From positions 1 to 10,910 of the forward strand of contig JALUUN010000301.1 in assembly GCA_027021325.1 (NCBI GenBank): a stretch of DNA of 10,910 nucleotides, written 5' to 3'. This stretch comes from Planctomycetota bacterium. GTDB taxonomy: Bacteria > Planctomycetota > UBA1135. Below are positions 1 to 6,973 of this stretch, one piece after another (the first letter of the stretch is position 1; each line of letters opens with the position of its first letter). Position numbers and translations under genes: made by a program. The notes under the pieces are model-generated. The model ran no database searches. It worked only from the letters and a program-made list of their open reading frames with translations, and was not told the origin of the DNA.

Positions 1-312
1 CAGGCGGAGAACGGCGCCGAGGCCCTCGAGCTTCTCGGGCCGGAGGCACCCTTCGATCTCGTCCTCATGGACTGCCAGATGCCCGAGCTCGACGGCTACG
101 AGGCGACCCGCCGCCTCCGCGAGGCCGAGGCCGCCAGCGGGCGGCGCCGGCTGCCGGTCATCGCCATGACCGCCCACGCCATGCAGGGCGACCGCGAGAA
201 GTGCCTGGCGGCGGGGATGGACGACTACCTGACGAAGCCGGTCTCGCGCGAGGCCCTGGCCGCGGTCCTCCTGCGCTGGGCCGCCGGCGGAACCACCCCC
301 TCCGCCGCCTGA
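1..312 (+). CDS. Response regulator receiver domain, C-terminal end of a hybrid histidine kinase or response regulator (5' truncated)
   Basis: The reading frame is open from base 1 and ends at TGA 310-312, giving 103 visible residues. They cover most of a CheY-like receiver domain: the phospho-acceptor Asp is visible residue 24 in LVLMDCQMPELDG, the conserved Thr is residue 57 in VIAMTAHA, and the conserved Lys is residue 79 in LTKPV. The MDCQMP and AGMDDYLTKP wording is characteristic of receivers attached to hybrid sensor kinases, so this is more likely the tail of a hybrid kinase than a free regulator. The first beta strand and acidic pair lie outside the window. No output domain follows the receiver; only about a dozen residues remain before the stop. 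In the cell it would accept phosphate from a transmitter domain. The sensor and kinase parts are not visible, so the signal is unknown. Confidence 0.93.
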   Translation, partial: QAENGAEALELLGPEAPFDLVLMDCQMPELDGYEATRRLREAEAASGRRRLPVIAMTAHAMQGDREKCLAAGMDDYLTKPVSREALAAVLLRWAAGGTTPSAA

Positions 313-323
313 GGCGCCGCCCC

Positions 324-329
324 TACACT
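324..329 (+). promoter_or_regulatory. Possible -10 hexamer (TACACT) upstream of the pseudokinase gene
   Basis: TACACT fits the TAnnnT pattern seen before several genes here and lies in the 56-bp gap after the receiver gene, 39 bp before ATG 369. No convincing -35 box is visible about 17 bp upstream. This is a weak, inference-level call. Confidence 0.25.
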
Positions 330-368
330 GCGGAAGCCGGGCCCGGCACCGGGACTCGGCGACCCGCC

Positions 369-1736
369 ATGGGCGAACGCCCCTTCTGGACCAGCCTCGC
401 CGCCACCGCCCTGCTCCTGGCCCCCCTGGGCTGGGCAGGAGCGGATCTGGCCCCTGACGCCTTTGGTCTGGCCGGCCTCGCCTTCGCCTTCCTGGCCGGC
501 GCCGCTCCCGCGGTCCTCTATCCGGAACTGGATCCGGACCCCGCCCGCCGCCTGGGCCTGGAGGTCCGCCTGGCCGGGCGCGTCGTCCTGGGCGTGGCCG
601 CGGTTGCGGTCGTGGTCCTGGACCCTTCCTGGCTCTTCCGGGCGCGCCTCGACGGGCTCCTGGCCGGCGCCGGCTGGATCCTCGCCGCTGCCGCCGTTCC
701 GGCCCTCGCCTTCCTCCTCCTGCGCCCGGCCGTCCGCGGCCTGCGCCGCCGGTGCATCCGCTACCGCTCCGGTTTCACGGGAGCCCTGGAGACCGCCTGG
801 GAGGCGGCCTTCCTGGGAACGGCCCTCGCGGCAGGCGCCTGCCTCGCCGGCTTCCTGGCCGTGCCGAGGCTTGCGCCGGCCCTGCGCGGAGCAGCCTGGC
901 AGGACCCGCCGGATCTCCTGCCGTGGCTGCTGGCCGTGGCCCTTCCGGCCGCGCTTCTCGCCGGCCTCGGCGGGCTCGCCTTCGCCGCCCTGCTCTCGCC
1001 CCTGGCCCGTCAGCTCGGCCGCCGGCTGGCCCGCGCGGGCCTGGCTGCCGCGCCGGAACCGCAGGTTCCGGCGGAGAAGCGCCCGGGAAAGGAGGTCGCC
1101 GGCCGCTCGGCGGAGACGCCCCCCCAGGAGGAAGCCGCGGCCCCGGCGGATCTTGCCGGCGAGCGCGACGCGGTCCTCGGTTTCGTCCTCCAGGAGCTCC
1201 GCTCCAGTCTGGAGCCCATCCGCCGCTACCTGGAGGAGGAGCGGCGGGCTCCCGAGCGCCTGCGGCCTGCGGGGGCCGGAGACTCCGACCCGGGAAGGGG
1301 AGGATCTGCGTCTTCGGGCGAAGGCCCGGCGGCGGGCGCCGACCTCGCCGCCCTCCTGCGCCGCCTGGTGGCCCGCGAGGCCTCCCGCAGCCGCGCCGAG
1401 CGTCAGGTGGAGATCGTCCTTCAGCGTCTGGCCGCCGAGCCGGGGCCGGTGCGCGCCGACCCGGCGGACCTGGAATCGGTCCTCGGCGGTCTCCTGCGGG
1501 ATGCCGTTCAGCACAGCCGTCCCGGCGGCGTCGTGCGCCTGACCCTGAAGCGAAAGGACGGAAGAGAGACTGTGGCGGTGGAGCTGCGGCCGCCGGCGGC
1601 GGCCGAGGCCGTCAGCCCGGACACGCGCGAGGCCGTCGAACGCCTGGGCGGAAGCCTGTCGGTGAGCCGCCAGGGCGAGGAAAGCACCGTGGTGGCGGTG
1701 CAGCTTCCCTCGCCCGGCGCCGCTCCCCTGGCATAA
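369..1736 (+). CDS. Polytopic membrane protein with degenerate histidine-kinase-like C-terminus (putative pseudokinase)
   Basis: 455 residues. Residues about 8-24, 31-51, 68-85, 98-119, 144-165 and 183-209 are hydrophobic, suggesting roughly six membrane helices. A charged Ala/Pro/Glu linker follows. Residues 269-290 (AVLGFVLQELRSSLEPI) align by eye with the kinase H-box (SHELRTPL), but Gln275 stands where the phospho-His should be. Residues 363-383 (ADPADLESVLGGLLRDAVQHS) match the N-box region, with Asp378 in place of the essential Asn. The end (420-447) resembles the last strands of an HATPase domain, but no DxGxG or GxG glycine box is visible between them. It therefore looks unable to bind ATP or autophosphorylate in the usual way. 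The reading frame continues upstream into the receiver gene, but ATG 369 starts the hydrophobic segment and avoids overlap. It ends 7 bp before the dynamin-like gene and follows a receiver gene, so it could be a signalling scaffold. Function not established. Confidence 0.8.
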   Translation: MGERPFWTSLAATALLLAPLGWAGADLAPDAFGLAGLAFAFLAGAAPAVLYPELDPDPARRLGLEVRLAGRVVLGVAAVAVVVLDPSWLFRARLDGLLAGAGWILAAAAVPALAFLLLRPAVRGLRRRCIRYRSGFTGALETAWEAAFLGTALAAGACLAGFLAVPRLAPALRGAAWQDPPDLLPWLLAVALPAALLAGLGGLAFAALLSPLARQLGRRLARAGLAAAPEPQVPAEKRPGKEVAGRSAETPPQEEAAAPADLAGERDAVLGFVLQELRSSLEPIRRYLEEERRAPERLRPAGAGDSDPGRGGSASSGEGPAAGADLAALLRRLVAREASRSRAERQVEIVLQRLAAEPGPVRADPADLESVLGGLLRDAVQHSRPGGVVRLTLKRKDGRETVAVELRPPAAAEAVSPDTREAVERLGGSLSVSRQGEESTVVAVQLPSPGAAPLA

Positions 1737-1737
1737 T
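1732..1737 (+). promoter_or_regulatory. Possible -10 element (CATAAT) giving a leaderless transcript of the dynamin-like gene
   Basis: CATAAT is an unusually AT-rich hexamer for this DNA. It overlaps the TAA stop of the upstream gene (1734-1736) and leaves 6 bp before ATG 1744. A transcript starting about 7 bp downstream would begin at or next to the ATG. No Shine-Dalgarno sequence precedes that ATG, which agrees with leaderless initiation. No clear -35 box. Because the TAA is needed as a stop codon, part of the match is fortuitous. Confidence 0.35.
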
Positions 1738-1743
1738 CCGTTC

Positions 1744-3939
1744 ATGCGCACCCTGCTCAGCCGATTCTGTGAGGAGTTCGAGGGGGTGGCGCGGCCCCTC
1801 CTCGATCCCCTCGACCGGGCTGCCGAAAGCCTCCATACCGCCTCCCGGAGCCTGCCCGCGCGCTCGGCGCTCCCGCGCCTGCGCGACCTGCACCACCAGC
1901 TCCACAACCTCGCCGAGAAGGTCGCCGGCCAGCAGGCCTACGTCCTCATCTTCGGCCCACTGAAGAGCGGCAAGTCCACGCTCATGAACGCCATGAGTTC
2001 GGCCTACGTGAGCGAGGTGACGAGCCTGCCGGCCTACCCGTGCATGGTCTTCGTCTCCCACGCCCCGGAGCGCCGCTACCGGGTCACGCGCTACAACGGC
2101 GAGACCGAGGAGTTCTCGGATCTGAACGCCATGCGCGTCCTCCTGAACCGTGCCCACGCCGAACTGGCGGAGCGCATCCGCAAGGTCGAGCGTGAGGGGC
2201 TTTCCTTCGACCCGGCCCTGCACTTCCCCGAGGCCATCCGGCGCATCGACCTGCGCCTGGACGCGCCCGAGCTCGCCCAGAGCGGCGCCGTCCTCGTGGA
2301 CACCCCCGGCCTCTACTCGAAGATGAAGTTCGGCTACGACCGCATGACCCGCGAGTTCCGGGACACGGCAGCCTGCGCCATCTTCGTGGTCAAGACGGAC
2401 AACCTGTTCCTGGAGCAGGTCTTCGAGGAGTTCCACGAGCTGCTGGAGCTCTTCAGCAGGATCTTCCTGGTGGTCAACCTGGATTCGACGAAGAAGGACC
2501 TGCGGCCCGACGGCTCCCTGGCACCGAGCCTCGAGCACGAGGAGCCGCTGCGGATCATCGAGGCCTTCGAGAAGCTCTCCATGAGCGAGCCCCTGAAAAC
2601 CGCGGCCGAGGAGGGGCGTCTGCGGATCTACCCGGTGGATCTCCTGCGGGCGGCGAGTGCCCGCCTGCGCCGCGCCCGCGGCGCCGAGGCCGAGGAGGAG
2701 GCCGAGCGCCGCGCGGTGGACTTCGAGAGCTTCCTCGGGGATCTGACGGACTACCTGAACAGCAACGACTACCTGGTCGCCTTCCTCGGCGACTCCCTGC
2801 GCCATCTGGGGCACCTTCTGGACGAGGCCGAACGCATCTGCGGCCTCCAGGAGCTCCAGGGCATCGAGGAGGAGGTCCAGGGCCTGAAGCGCAGGCAGGA
2901 AGCCGGCCGCCGGCAGGCGGAGATCCTGGACCGCCTGCTGCGCTTCCACTGGGAGGAGGCGACGCGGCCGCTCCTCGACGAACTCCTGGCCGCCGGGAGA
3001 GACACCCTCGAGGGGCTGCGCGAGCGCGGCTGGCAGGCCGTGCACGGGGCGCTCGCCCTCTGGTTCAAGAACGACCGGAGCCTGCAGGAACTGTTGACGG
3101 AGGACCTCGGCCCGGTCCTCGCCAGCCTGCAGAACGAGCTGGCGCTGGCGATCCACCGTGCCCTGCGGGAGGGAGCCGGCCGCGAGGACGCCGGTGCGGT
3201 CCTCCCCCAGGGCGTACGCACCAGCCTGGTCGCCGCCGGCCTGCCGCTCCAGGAGATCTCGGCCGGGGCCCTGGACGGCGTGGACCCCTACGCCGGCATC
3301 GAGGAGCAGATCCTCGGCCTGGACCCGGCAGACGTTCCCGTGCGCAAGGGCTTCTGGGACTGGATCCTCTTCCGCGGCCAGGGCGCGGTGCGACGCCGCC
3401 TGTTCGGGCCGAGCCAGCGCCCGGCGCAGCGCATCCCGCGGAGCGCCAAGCAGCGCCGCCTGGGCGAGGCCGGGCGCGAGGCCATGGAACGGCAGCTGGA
3501 GGAGTCCCTGGAGGCTCTCCTGCCCGAGATCCTCGACCGCCTCGCCGGGCGCATCTACAGCGACTACGCCAGCCAGCTCGTCGCTTCCCTGCGCACGGAT
3601 CTGGAAGGCCGCAGTGAGGAGAACCAGCGCCAGCTCCTGGAGGTCGAAGGCCGGCTCCTGGAGCTGGGCCGGATCCAGGAGCGTCTGGCCGAGCTGCGCC
3701 TGGGCCTGGAGCGGGGGCGTCAGGCCTGGCGGGAGCTCCGGGCACGCTACCACGGCACCGCCCCCGAAGCCCTGCGCCAGCCGCTGCCGGAGGAGGGGGC
3801 CGGGGCCGGGGACAGGGCGGTGGAGGCCGGGGATCCAGAGCCTTCGGTGGAGGCCGGGGGACAGGAACCGCCGGAAACCCCCACCAGAGAGCAGGAAGCC
3901 TTGCCGCGGTCTCCGGAGACCGGCCGGAACGACCTGTAA
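1744..3939 (+). CDS. Dynamin-family GTPase (bacterial dynamin-like protein)
   Basis: 731 residues. The N-terminal part carries a dynamin-type GTPase domain: Walker A/G1 is GPLKSGKST at residues 71-79 (Lys77), switch-like TSLPAYPC lies near 93-100, and G3 is DTPG at 186-189. The G4 position reads VVNLDSTKKD (243-252) instead of the usual T/N-K-x-D, so guanine specificity is not assured from sequence. Long charged helical stretches follow (about 355-480 and 575-670), as in dynamin stalks. The aromatic/basic segment FWDWILFRGQGAVRRRLFG (537-555) could be a membrane-touching paddle; no clear transmembrane helix is seen. The last 55 residues are Pro/Glu/Gly-rich and contain a short repeat. Family members bind and remodel membranes using nucleotide hydrolysis. 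Bacterial ones usually act at the inner membrane, often as pairs, but only one copy is here. ATG 1744 is the first start in frame, 7 bp after the pseudokinase gene. The specific cellular role is unknown. Confidence 0.9.
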   Translation: MRTLLSRFCEEFEGVARPLLDPLDRAAESLHTASRSLPARSALPRLRDLHHQLHNLAEKVAGQQAYVLIFGPLKSGKSTLMNAMSSAYVSEVTSLPAYPCMVFVSHAPERRYRVTRYNGETEEFSDLNAMRVLLNRAHAELAERIRKVEREGLSFDPALHFPEAIRRIDLRLDAPELAQSGAVLVDTPGLYSKMKFGYDRMTREFRDTAACAIFVVKTDNLFLEQVFEEFHELLELFSRIFLVVNLDSTKKDLRPDGSLAPSLEHEEPLRIIEAFEKLSMSEPLKTAAEEGRLRIYPVDLLRAASARLRRARGAEAEEEAERRAVDFESFLGDLTDYLNSNDYLVAFLGDSLRHLGHLLDEAERICGLQELQGIEEEVQGLKRRQEAGRRQAEILDRLLRFHWEEATRPLLDELLAAGRDTLEGLRERGWQAVHGALALWFKNDRSLQELLTEDLGPVLASLQNELALAIHRALREGAGREDAGAVLPQGVRTSLVAAGLPLQEISAGALDGVDPYAGIEEQILGLDPADVPVRKGFWDWILFRGQGAVRRRLFGPSQRPAQRIPRSAKQRRLGEAGREAMERQLEESLEALLPEILDRLAGRIYSDYASQLVASLRTDLEGRSEENQRQLLEVEGRLLELGRIQERLAELRLGLERGRQAWRELRARYHGTAPEALRQPLPEEGAGAGDRAVEAGDPEPSVEAGGQEPPETPTREQEALPRSPETGRNDL
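3818..3859 (+). repeat. In-frame 15-bp direct repeat with 27-bp period in the dynamin tail
   Basis: CGGTGGAGGCCGGGG occurs at 3818-3832 and again at 3845-3859. The 27-bp period equals nine codons, so it encodes two similar nonapeptides, AVEAGDPEP and SVEAGGQEP, in the low-complexity C-terminal tail. A small tandem duplication is the simplest explanation. Confidence 0.75.
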
Positions 3940-3974
3940 GCGGTCCGCGGCAGGCCGGATTCCGGCGGCGCTGC

Positions 3975-3980
3975 TAGGTT
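3975..3980 (+). promoter_or_regulatory. Possible -10 hexamer (TAGGTT) giving a leaderless or very short-leader transporter transcript
   Basis: TAGGTT lies 8 bp upstream of ATG 3989, in the 49-bp gap after the dynamin-like gene. The spacing would place transcription start within one or two bases of the start codon. There is no purine-rich ribosome binding site before the ATG. The hexamer is of the same TAGGnT type as those at 6974 and 7649. No recognisable -35 box. Confidence 0.4.
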
Positions 3981-3988
3981 TCCGGGCC

Positions 3989-5926
3989 ATGCCTCCGGTG
4001 TCCACGCCCTCCTCGACGGGCCGGGAGCCCTTCCTGGTCCAGCTCGCCTCCTTCAGTTGGCTCTACTGGATCGCCAACTGGATGGAGCTCGTCGAGCGCT
4101 TCGCCTACTACGGCGTGCGCGTCGTGCTCCCGACCTTCATGGTGGCGACCTTCGCCCAGGGGGGGCCGGAGTTCAACCACATCCAGAAGGGCACGATCTA
4201 CGCCATCTGGGCCCTGGTCCAGAGCTTCGTGCCGATCTTCACCGGTGGTTTCGCCGACCGCTACGGCTACAAGGCGAACATCGCCTTGAGCACGGTGCTG
4301 AAGATCATCGGCTACATGCTCATGGGATACGCGATTCCGATCGCCGAGGCTCTGTGCGGCATGAGCCTGGCCGAGGCGCGTCCCCTGGGTGCCGACCGCA
4401 CCTATGAGATCTTCTTCGCCGGAGCGATGTTCCTGGCTCTGGGCACGGCCATCTTCAAACCCGGGCTGCAGGGCATCATTGCCAACCAGATGCCTCGCAA
4501 GAGCGCCGCCCTGGGCTGGGCGCTGTTCTACCAGATGGTGAACATCGGCGGTTTCGTCGGCCCCGCCATCGCCGGCGCCCTGCGCGTGGACGACTGGACC
4601 TGGGTGTTCCTGATGTGCGCTGCTGCCATCTCCCTGAACTTCATCCCCCTGTTCCTGTTCCGGGAGCCGGAACACAAGGGGAGCCTCAACGAGAAGAGCT
4701 TCGGCCAGGTCTTCATGGACTCGGCGCGGGGTCTCCTGGAGCCGCGGCTTTTCTTCTTCACCCTGGCCTTCGCCGGCTTCTGGCTGATGTTCTATCAGTT
4801 GTTCGACATCCTGCCGAATTTCATCGACGACTGGGTGGACAGCCGTGCCGTGGCCTCGGCCCTTCAAGCCGGCCTCGGCGGCGTCGCCATTGCCCATGTC
4901 CTCGCCGGCGTCCTGGCCGGTGTCGCCCTGCTGCGCTTCCTGAGCCTGCGCGCCACCGGCGCTGCCATGAAGCCCCTGGAGATCGGCCTGTGGCTGGCCG
5001 CCATCGCCGGCTGTGCCGCGGCCGGGAGTCTCGACACCGTCCTGGCGACCAGCTTGAGCGTACCCACCATCAACGGCGGGAATCTCACCCAGGAGTGGAT
5101 GATCAACTTCAACGCCTTCCTGATCAGCCTCTTCGCCTTTGCCATCGGCTATCTCACGGGCAAGGTCCGCTCTCTCACGGCGATCATCATCGGCATCGGC
5201 GTCTCGGCTTTGGCGATCTACGGGCTCGGCCTGTCCATGAACGGCTGGCTGTGCCTCGCCATGATCGGACTCTTCTCCTTCGGGGAGATGTCGGCGAGCC
5301 CGACCAAGATGCGCTATCTCGCTTCCATCGCCCCGCCCGGCAAGGAAGGCTCCTACATGGGCTACGTGAACTTCACCGTCGGCATCGGCTGGTCGGTGGG
5401 CAGCATCCTCGCCGGCGACCTGTACCAGAGCGGCGGCGATAAACGGGTCCTGGCCCGGCAGTACCTCGTGGAGCACGCCGGCATCCCGAAGGCGGAGGTC
5501 GCCGCCGTGAGCCAGAGCGACCTCCTGGGCTTCTTCGAGAAGACCACCGGCCTCGACCCATGGCAGACGCGGGAAGTGCTGTGGAACACCTACGAACCCT
5601 ATTCCATGTGGGTCATCTTCACCGCGATCGGGGTGGTCTCCATGATCGGCATTCTGGTCTACAACCTGGTCACGCGGGCGGCGGCGAAGCACCCGCAGCA
5701 CCCCTTCAACACCCACGGCCATGTCTGGGTGCGGGTCGCCCTGGCGCTGGTGGCGGGAACCTTCTGGTGGTTCACCTGGGAGCGGCTCGTGGTCGCGGAA
5801 AAGGACCCGGTGGACGTCCTGGCGGTGCCGGTGCAGGCCGTCCTGTTCTCGGCCCTGTTCGTCCTGTCCCTCTTCACCGGCGCTCCCGAGGACGCCCTGG
5901 AGGTCGGAGCGGAACACGAGGATTGA
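3989..5926 (+). CDS. POT/PTR-type MFS transporter (proton-coupled oligopeptide transporter-like)
   Basis: 645 residues, almost entirely hydrophobic helices with short loops, so an inner-membrane transporter of the major facilitator superfamily. Signature motifs of the POT/PTR branch are visible: ExxERFxYYG at residues 33-42 (ELVERFAYYG), GGFADRYG at 86-93 (MFS motif A), FKPGLQG at 156-162, and FYQMVNIGG at 180-188. The ExxER motif is tied to proton coupling in characterised peptide transporters. Substrate is inferred only as di/tripeptides or related solutes. It is longer than a minimal 12-helix member, with a hydrophilic insert near residues 480-530 before the last helices. The reading frame stays open upstream through the dynamin gene, but ATG 3989 directly precedes the POT-type N-terminus. 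An aminotransferase gene follows after 23 bp, consistent with uptake coupled to amino-acid metabolism. Confidence 0.88.
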   Translation: MPPVSTPSSTGREPFLVQLASFSWLYWIANWMELVERFAYYGVRVVLPTFMVATFAQGGPEFNHIQKGTIYAIWALVQSFVPIFTGGFADRYGYKANIALSTVLKIIGYMLMGYAIPIAEALCGMSLAEARPLGADRTYEIFFAGAMFLALGTAIFKPGLQGIIANQMPRKSAALGWALFYQMVNIGGFVGPAIAGALRVDDWTWVFLMCAAAISLNFIPLFLFREPEHKGSLNEKSFGQVFMDSARGLLEPRLFFFTLAFAGFWLMFYQLFDILPNFIDDWVDSRAVASALQAGLGGVAIAHVLAGVLAGVALLRFLSLRATGAAMKPLEIGLWLAAIAGCAAAGSLDTVLATSLSVPTINGGNLTQEWMINFNAFLISLFAFAIGYLTGKVRSLTAIIIGIGVSALAIYGLGLSMNGWLCLAMIGLFSFGEMSASPTKMRYLASIAPPGKEGSYMGYVNFTVGIGWSVGSILAGDLYQSGGDKRVLARQYLVEHAGIPKAEVAAVSQSDLLGFFEKTTGLDPWQTREVLWNTYEPYSMWVIFTAIGVVSMIGILVYNLVTRAAAKHPQHPFNTHGHVWVRVALALVAGTFWWFTWERLVVAEKDPVDVLAVPVQAVLFSALFVLSLFTGAPEDALEVGAEHED

Positions 5927-5949
5927 CGGCCTGAAGGCGGCGCGCCAGG

Positions 5950-6867
5950 ATGCGCCGCGCCATGTCCGAGCCCCGCCTTCCCGATCCCCGCAACGCCGAC
6001 ATCCAGGTCTGGGTCAACGGCCTCGTGCCGCGGGCGGAGGCCCGGGTCTCGGTCTTCGACAGCGTCGTCCAGGGCGGTGACGCCGTCTGGGAGGGCCTGC
6101 GGGTCTACGACGGCCGCATCTTCGCCCTGGAAGAGCACCTGGACCGCCTCTTCGCTTCGGCCCACGCCATGGCCTTCGCCGAGGTCCCGAGCCGGGAGGA
6201 GATCAAGGAGGCGATCTTCGAGACGCTCCGCGCCAACGGCATGCGCGACGGCGCCCACATCCGCCTGACCCTGACCCGGGGGCCCAAGGTGACCTCGGGC
6301 ATGGACCCGCGCAACAACCGGTACGGCCCGACCCTGATCGTCCTGGCCGAGTGGAAGGCGCCGGTCTACGACCGCGGCGGCATCCGTCTCGTCACTTCGG
6401 CGATCCGCCGCAACAACCCGCAGTTCGTGGATTCCAAGATCCACCACAACAACCTCATCAACAACATCCTGGCCAAGATCGAGGCCAATCTCGCCGGGGT
6501 GGACGACGCCCTGATGCTCGACCACGCCGGCTTCATCGCCGAGACCAACGCCACAAACGTCTTCCTGGTGCGTGGCAGCGTCCTCTACACCCCTTTCGCC
6601 GACGCCTGCCTGCCGGGAATCACCCGCAGCAAGGTCCTGGCTCTGGCCCGGGAGAACGGCATCGAGTGCCACGAGAAGAACCTCAGTCTCACCGAGGCCT
6701 GGACCGCCGACGAGATGTTCACCACCGGCACCATGGGGGAACTCGCACCGGTCCTGGAGGTGGACGGGCGGCGCATCGGCTCCGGCCGGCCCGGGCCCCT
6801 GACGCGCCGGCTGCAGGAGCTCTACGACGTCCTCACGGCCCGGGAGGGCGTACCGCTGCCCTTCTGA
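5950..6867 (+). CDS. Class IV PLP-dependent aminotransferase, branched-chain type
   Basis: 305 residues, typical for fold-type IV aminotransferases. The N-terminus has the family pattern WVNG...SVFDSVVQGGDAVWEGLRVYDGRIF (split here), followed by EEHLDRLFASA, as in branched-chain aminotransferases. The likely PLP lysine is Lys163 in DSKIHHNNLINNILAKIEA, Glu198 is in AETNATNVFLV, and TTGTMGELAPV (258-268) matches the phosphate/substrate loop. It would move an amino group between a branched-chain or similar amino acid and 2-oxoglutarate in the cytoplasm. D-amino-acid or aminodeoxychorismate-type activity cannot be excluded from sequence. The Lys register differs slightly from common BCATs (see findings). 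Start: ATG 5950 is the longest; ATG 5962 (MSEPRLPD) is equally plausible, with AGGA 11 bp upstream. The 23-bp gap to the transporter and the absence of a promoter-like hexamer suggest co-transcription. Confidence 0.9.
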   Translation: MRRAMSEPRLPDPRNADIQVWVNGLVPRAEARVSVFDSVVQGGDAVWEGLRVYDGRIFALEEHLDRLFASAHAMAFAEVPSREEIKEAIFETLRANGMRDGAHIRLTLTRGPKVTSGMDPRNNRYGPTLIVLAEWKAPVYDRGGIRLVTSAIRRNNPQFVDSKIHHNNLINNILAKIEANLAGVDDALMLDHAGFIAETNATNVFLVRGSVLYTPFADACLPGITRSKVLALARENGIECHEKNLSLTEAWTADEMFTTGTMGELAPVLEVDGRRIGSGRPGPLTRRLQELYDVLTAREGVPLPF

Positions 6868-6871
6868 GGGT

Positions 6872-6918
6872 GCCGGCCGCCTCCCGGCCTGGAGACCGCG
6901 GCCGGCCGGAAGGCCGGC
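6872..6918 (+). terminator. Two overlapping GC hairpins after the aminotransferase gene (possible terminator)
   Basis: GCCGGCCGC (6872-6880) pairs perfectly with GCGGCCGGC (6898-6906), a 9-bp stem with a 17-nt loop. GCCGGCC (6901-6907) also pairs with GGCCGGC (6912-6918), a 7-bp stem closed by a GGAA loop. They share bases, so only one can form at a time. A further CCCCGG/CCGGGG pair lies at 6924-6943. No T-run follows, so if it terminates transcription it is not a classical intrinsic terminator. Position just after the stop codon at 6865-6867 supports a 3'-end role. Confidence 0.35.
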
Positions 6919-6973
6919 GGGTTCCCCGGGGCGCCGGCCGGGGACGCGCGGCAAGGGGGCGGGGAAACCCTGG

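Noticed and set aside
225..1907. A 560-codon open frame on the minus strand
   Set aside because: It is antisense to the pseudokinase gene, with an Arg/Gly/Glu-biased translation and no domain.
1744..3939. Antiphage defence island centred on the dynamin-like GTPase
   Set aside because: Neighbours are a sensor-like protein, a transporter and metabolic genes, with no nuclease, reverse transcriptase, toxin or other defence gene, no second dynamin partner and no mobile element.
3158..3988. 277-codon upstream extension of the transporter frame
   Set aside because: It overlaps the dynamin-like gene in another frame and translates to Arg/Ser/Pro-rich sequence. The POT-like N-terminus starts at ATG 3989.
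1612..4005. A 797-codon open frame on the minus strand
   Set aside because: It mirrors the dynamin-like gene and has no recognisable domain. Conserved G1 and G3 motifs are on the plus strand.
3974..5917. A 647-codon open frame on the minus strand
   Set aside because: It is antisense to the transporter. The translation is hydrophilic and His/Asp/Gln-rich, typical of the complement of a membrane-protein gene.
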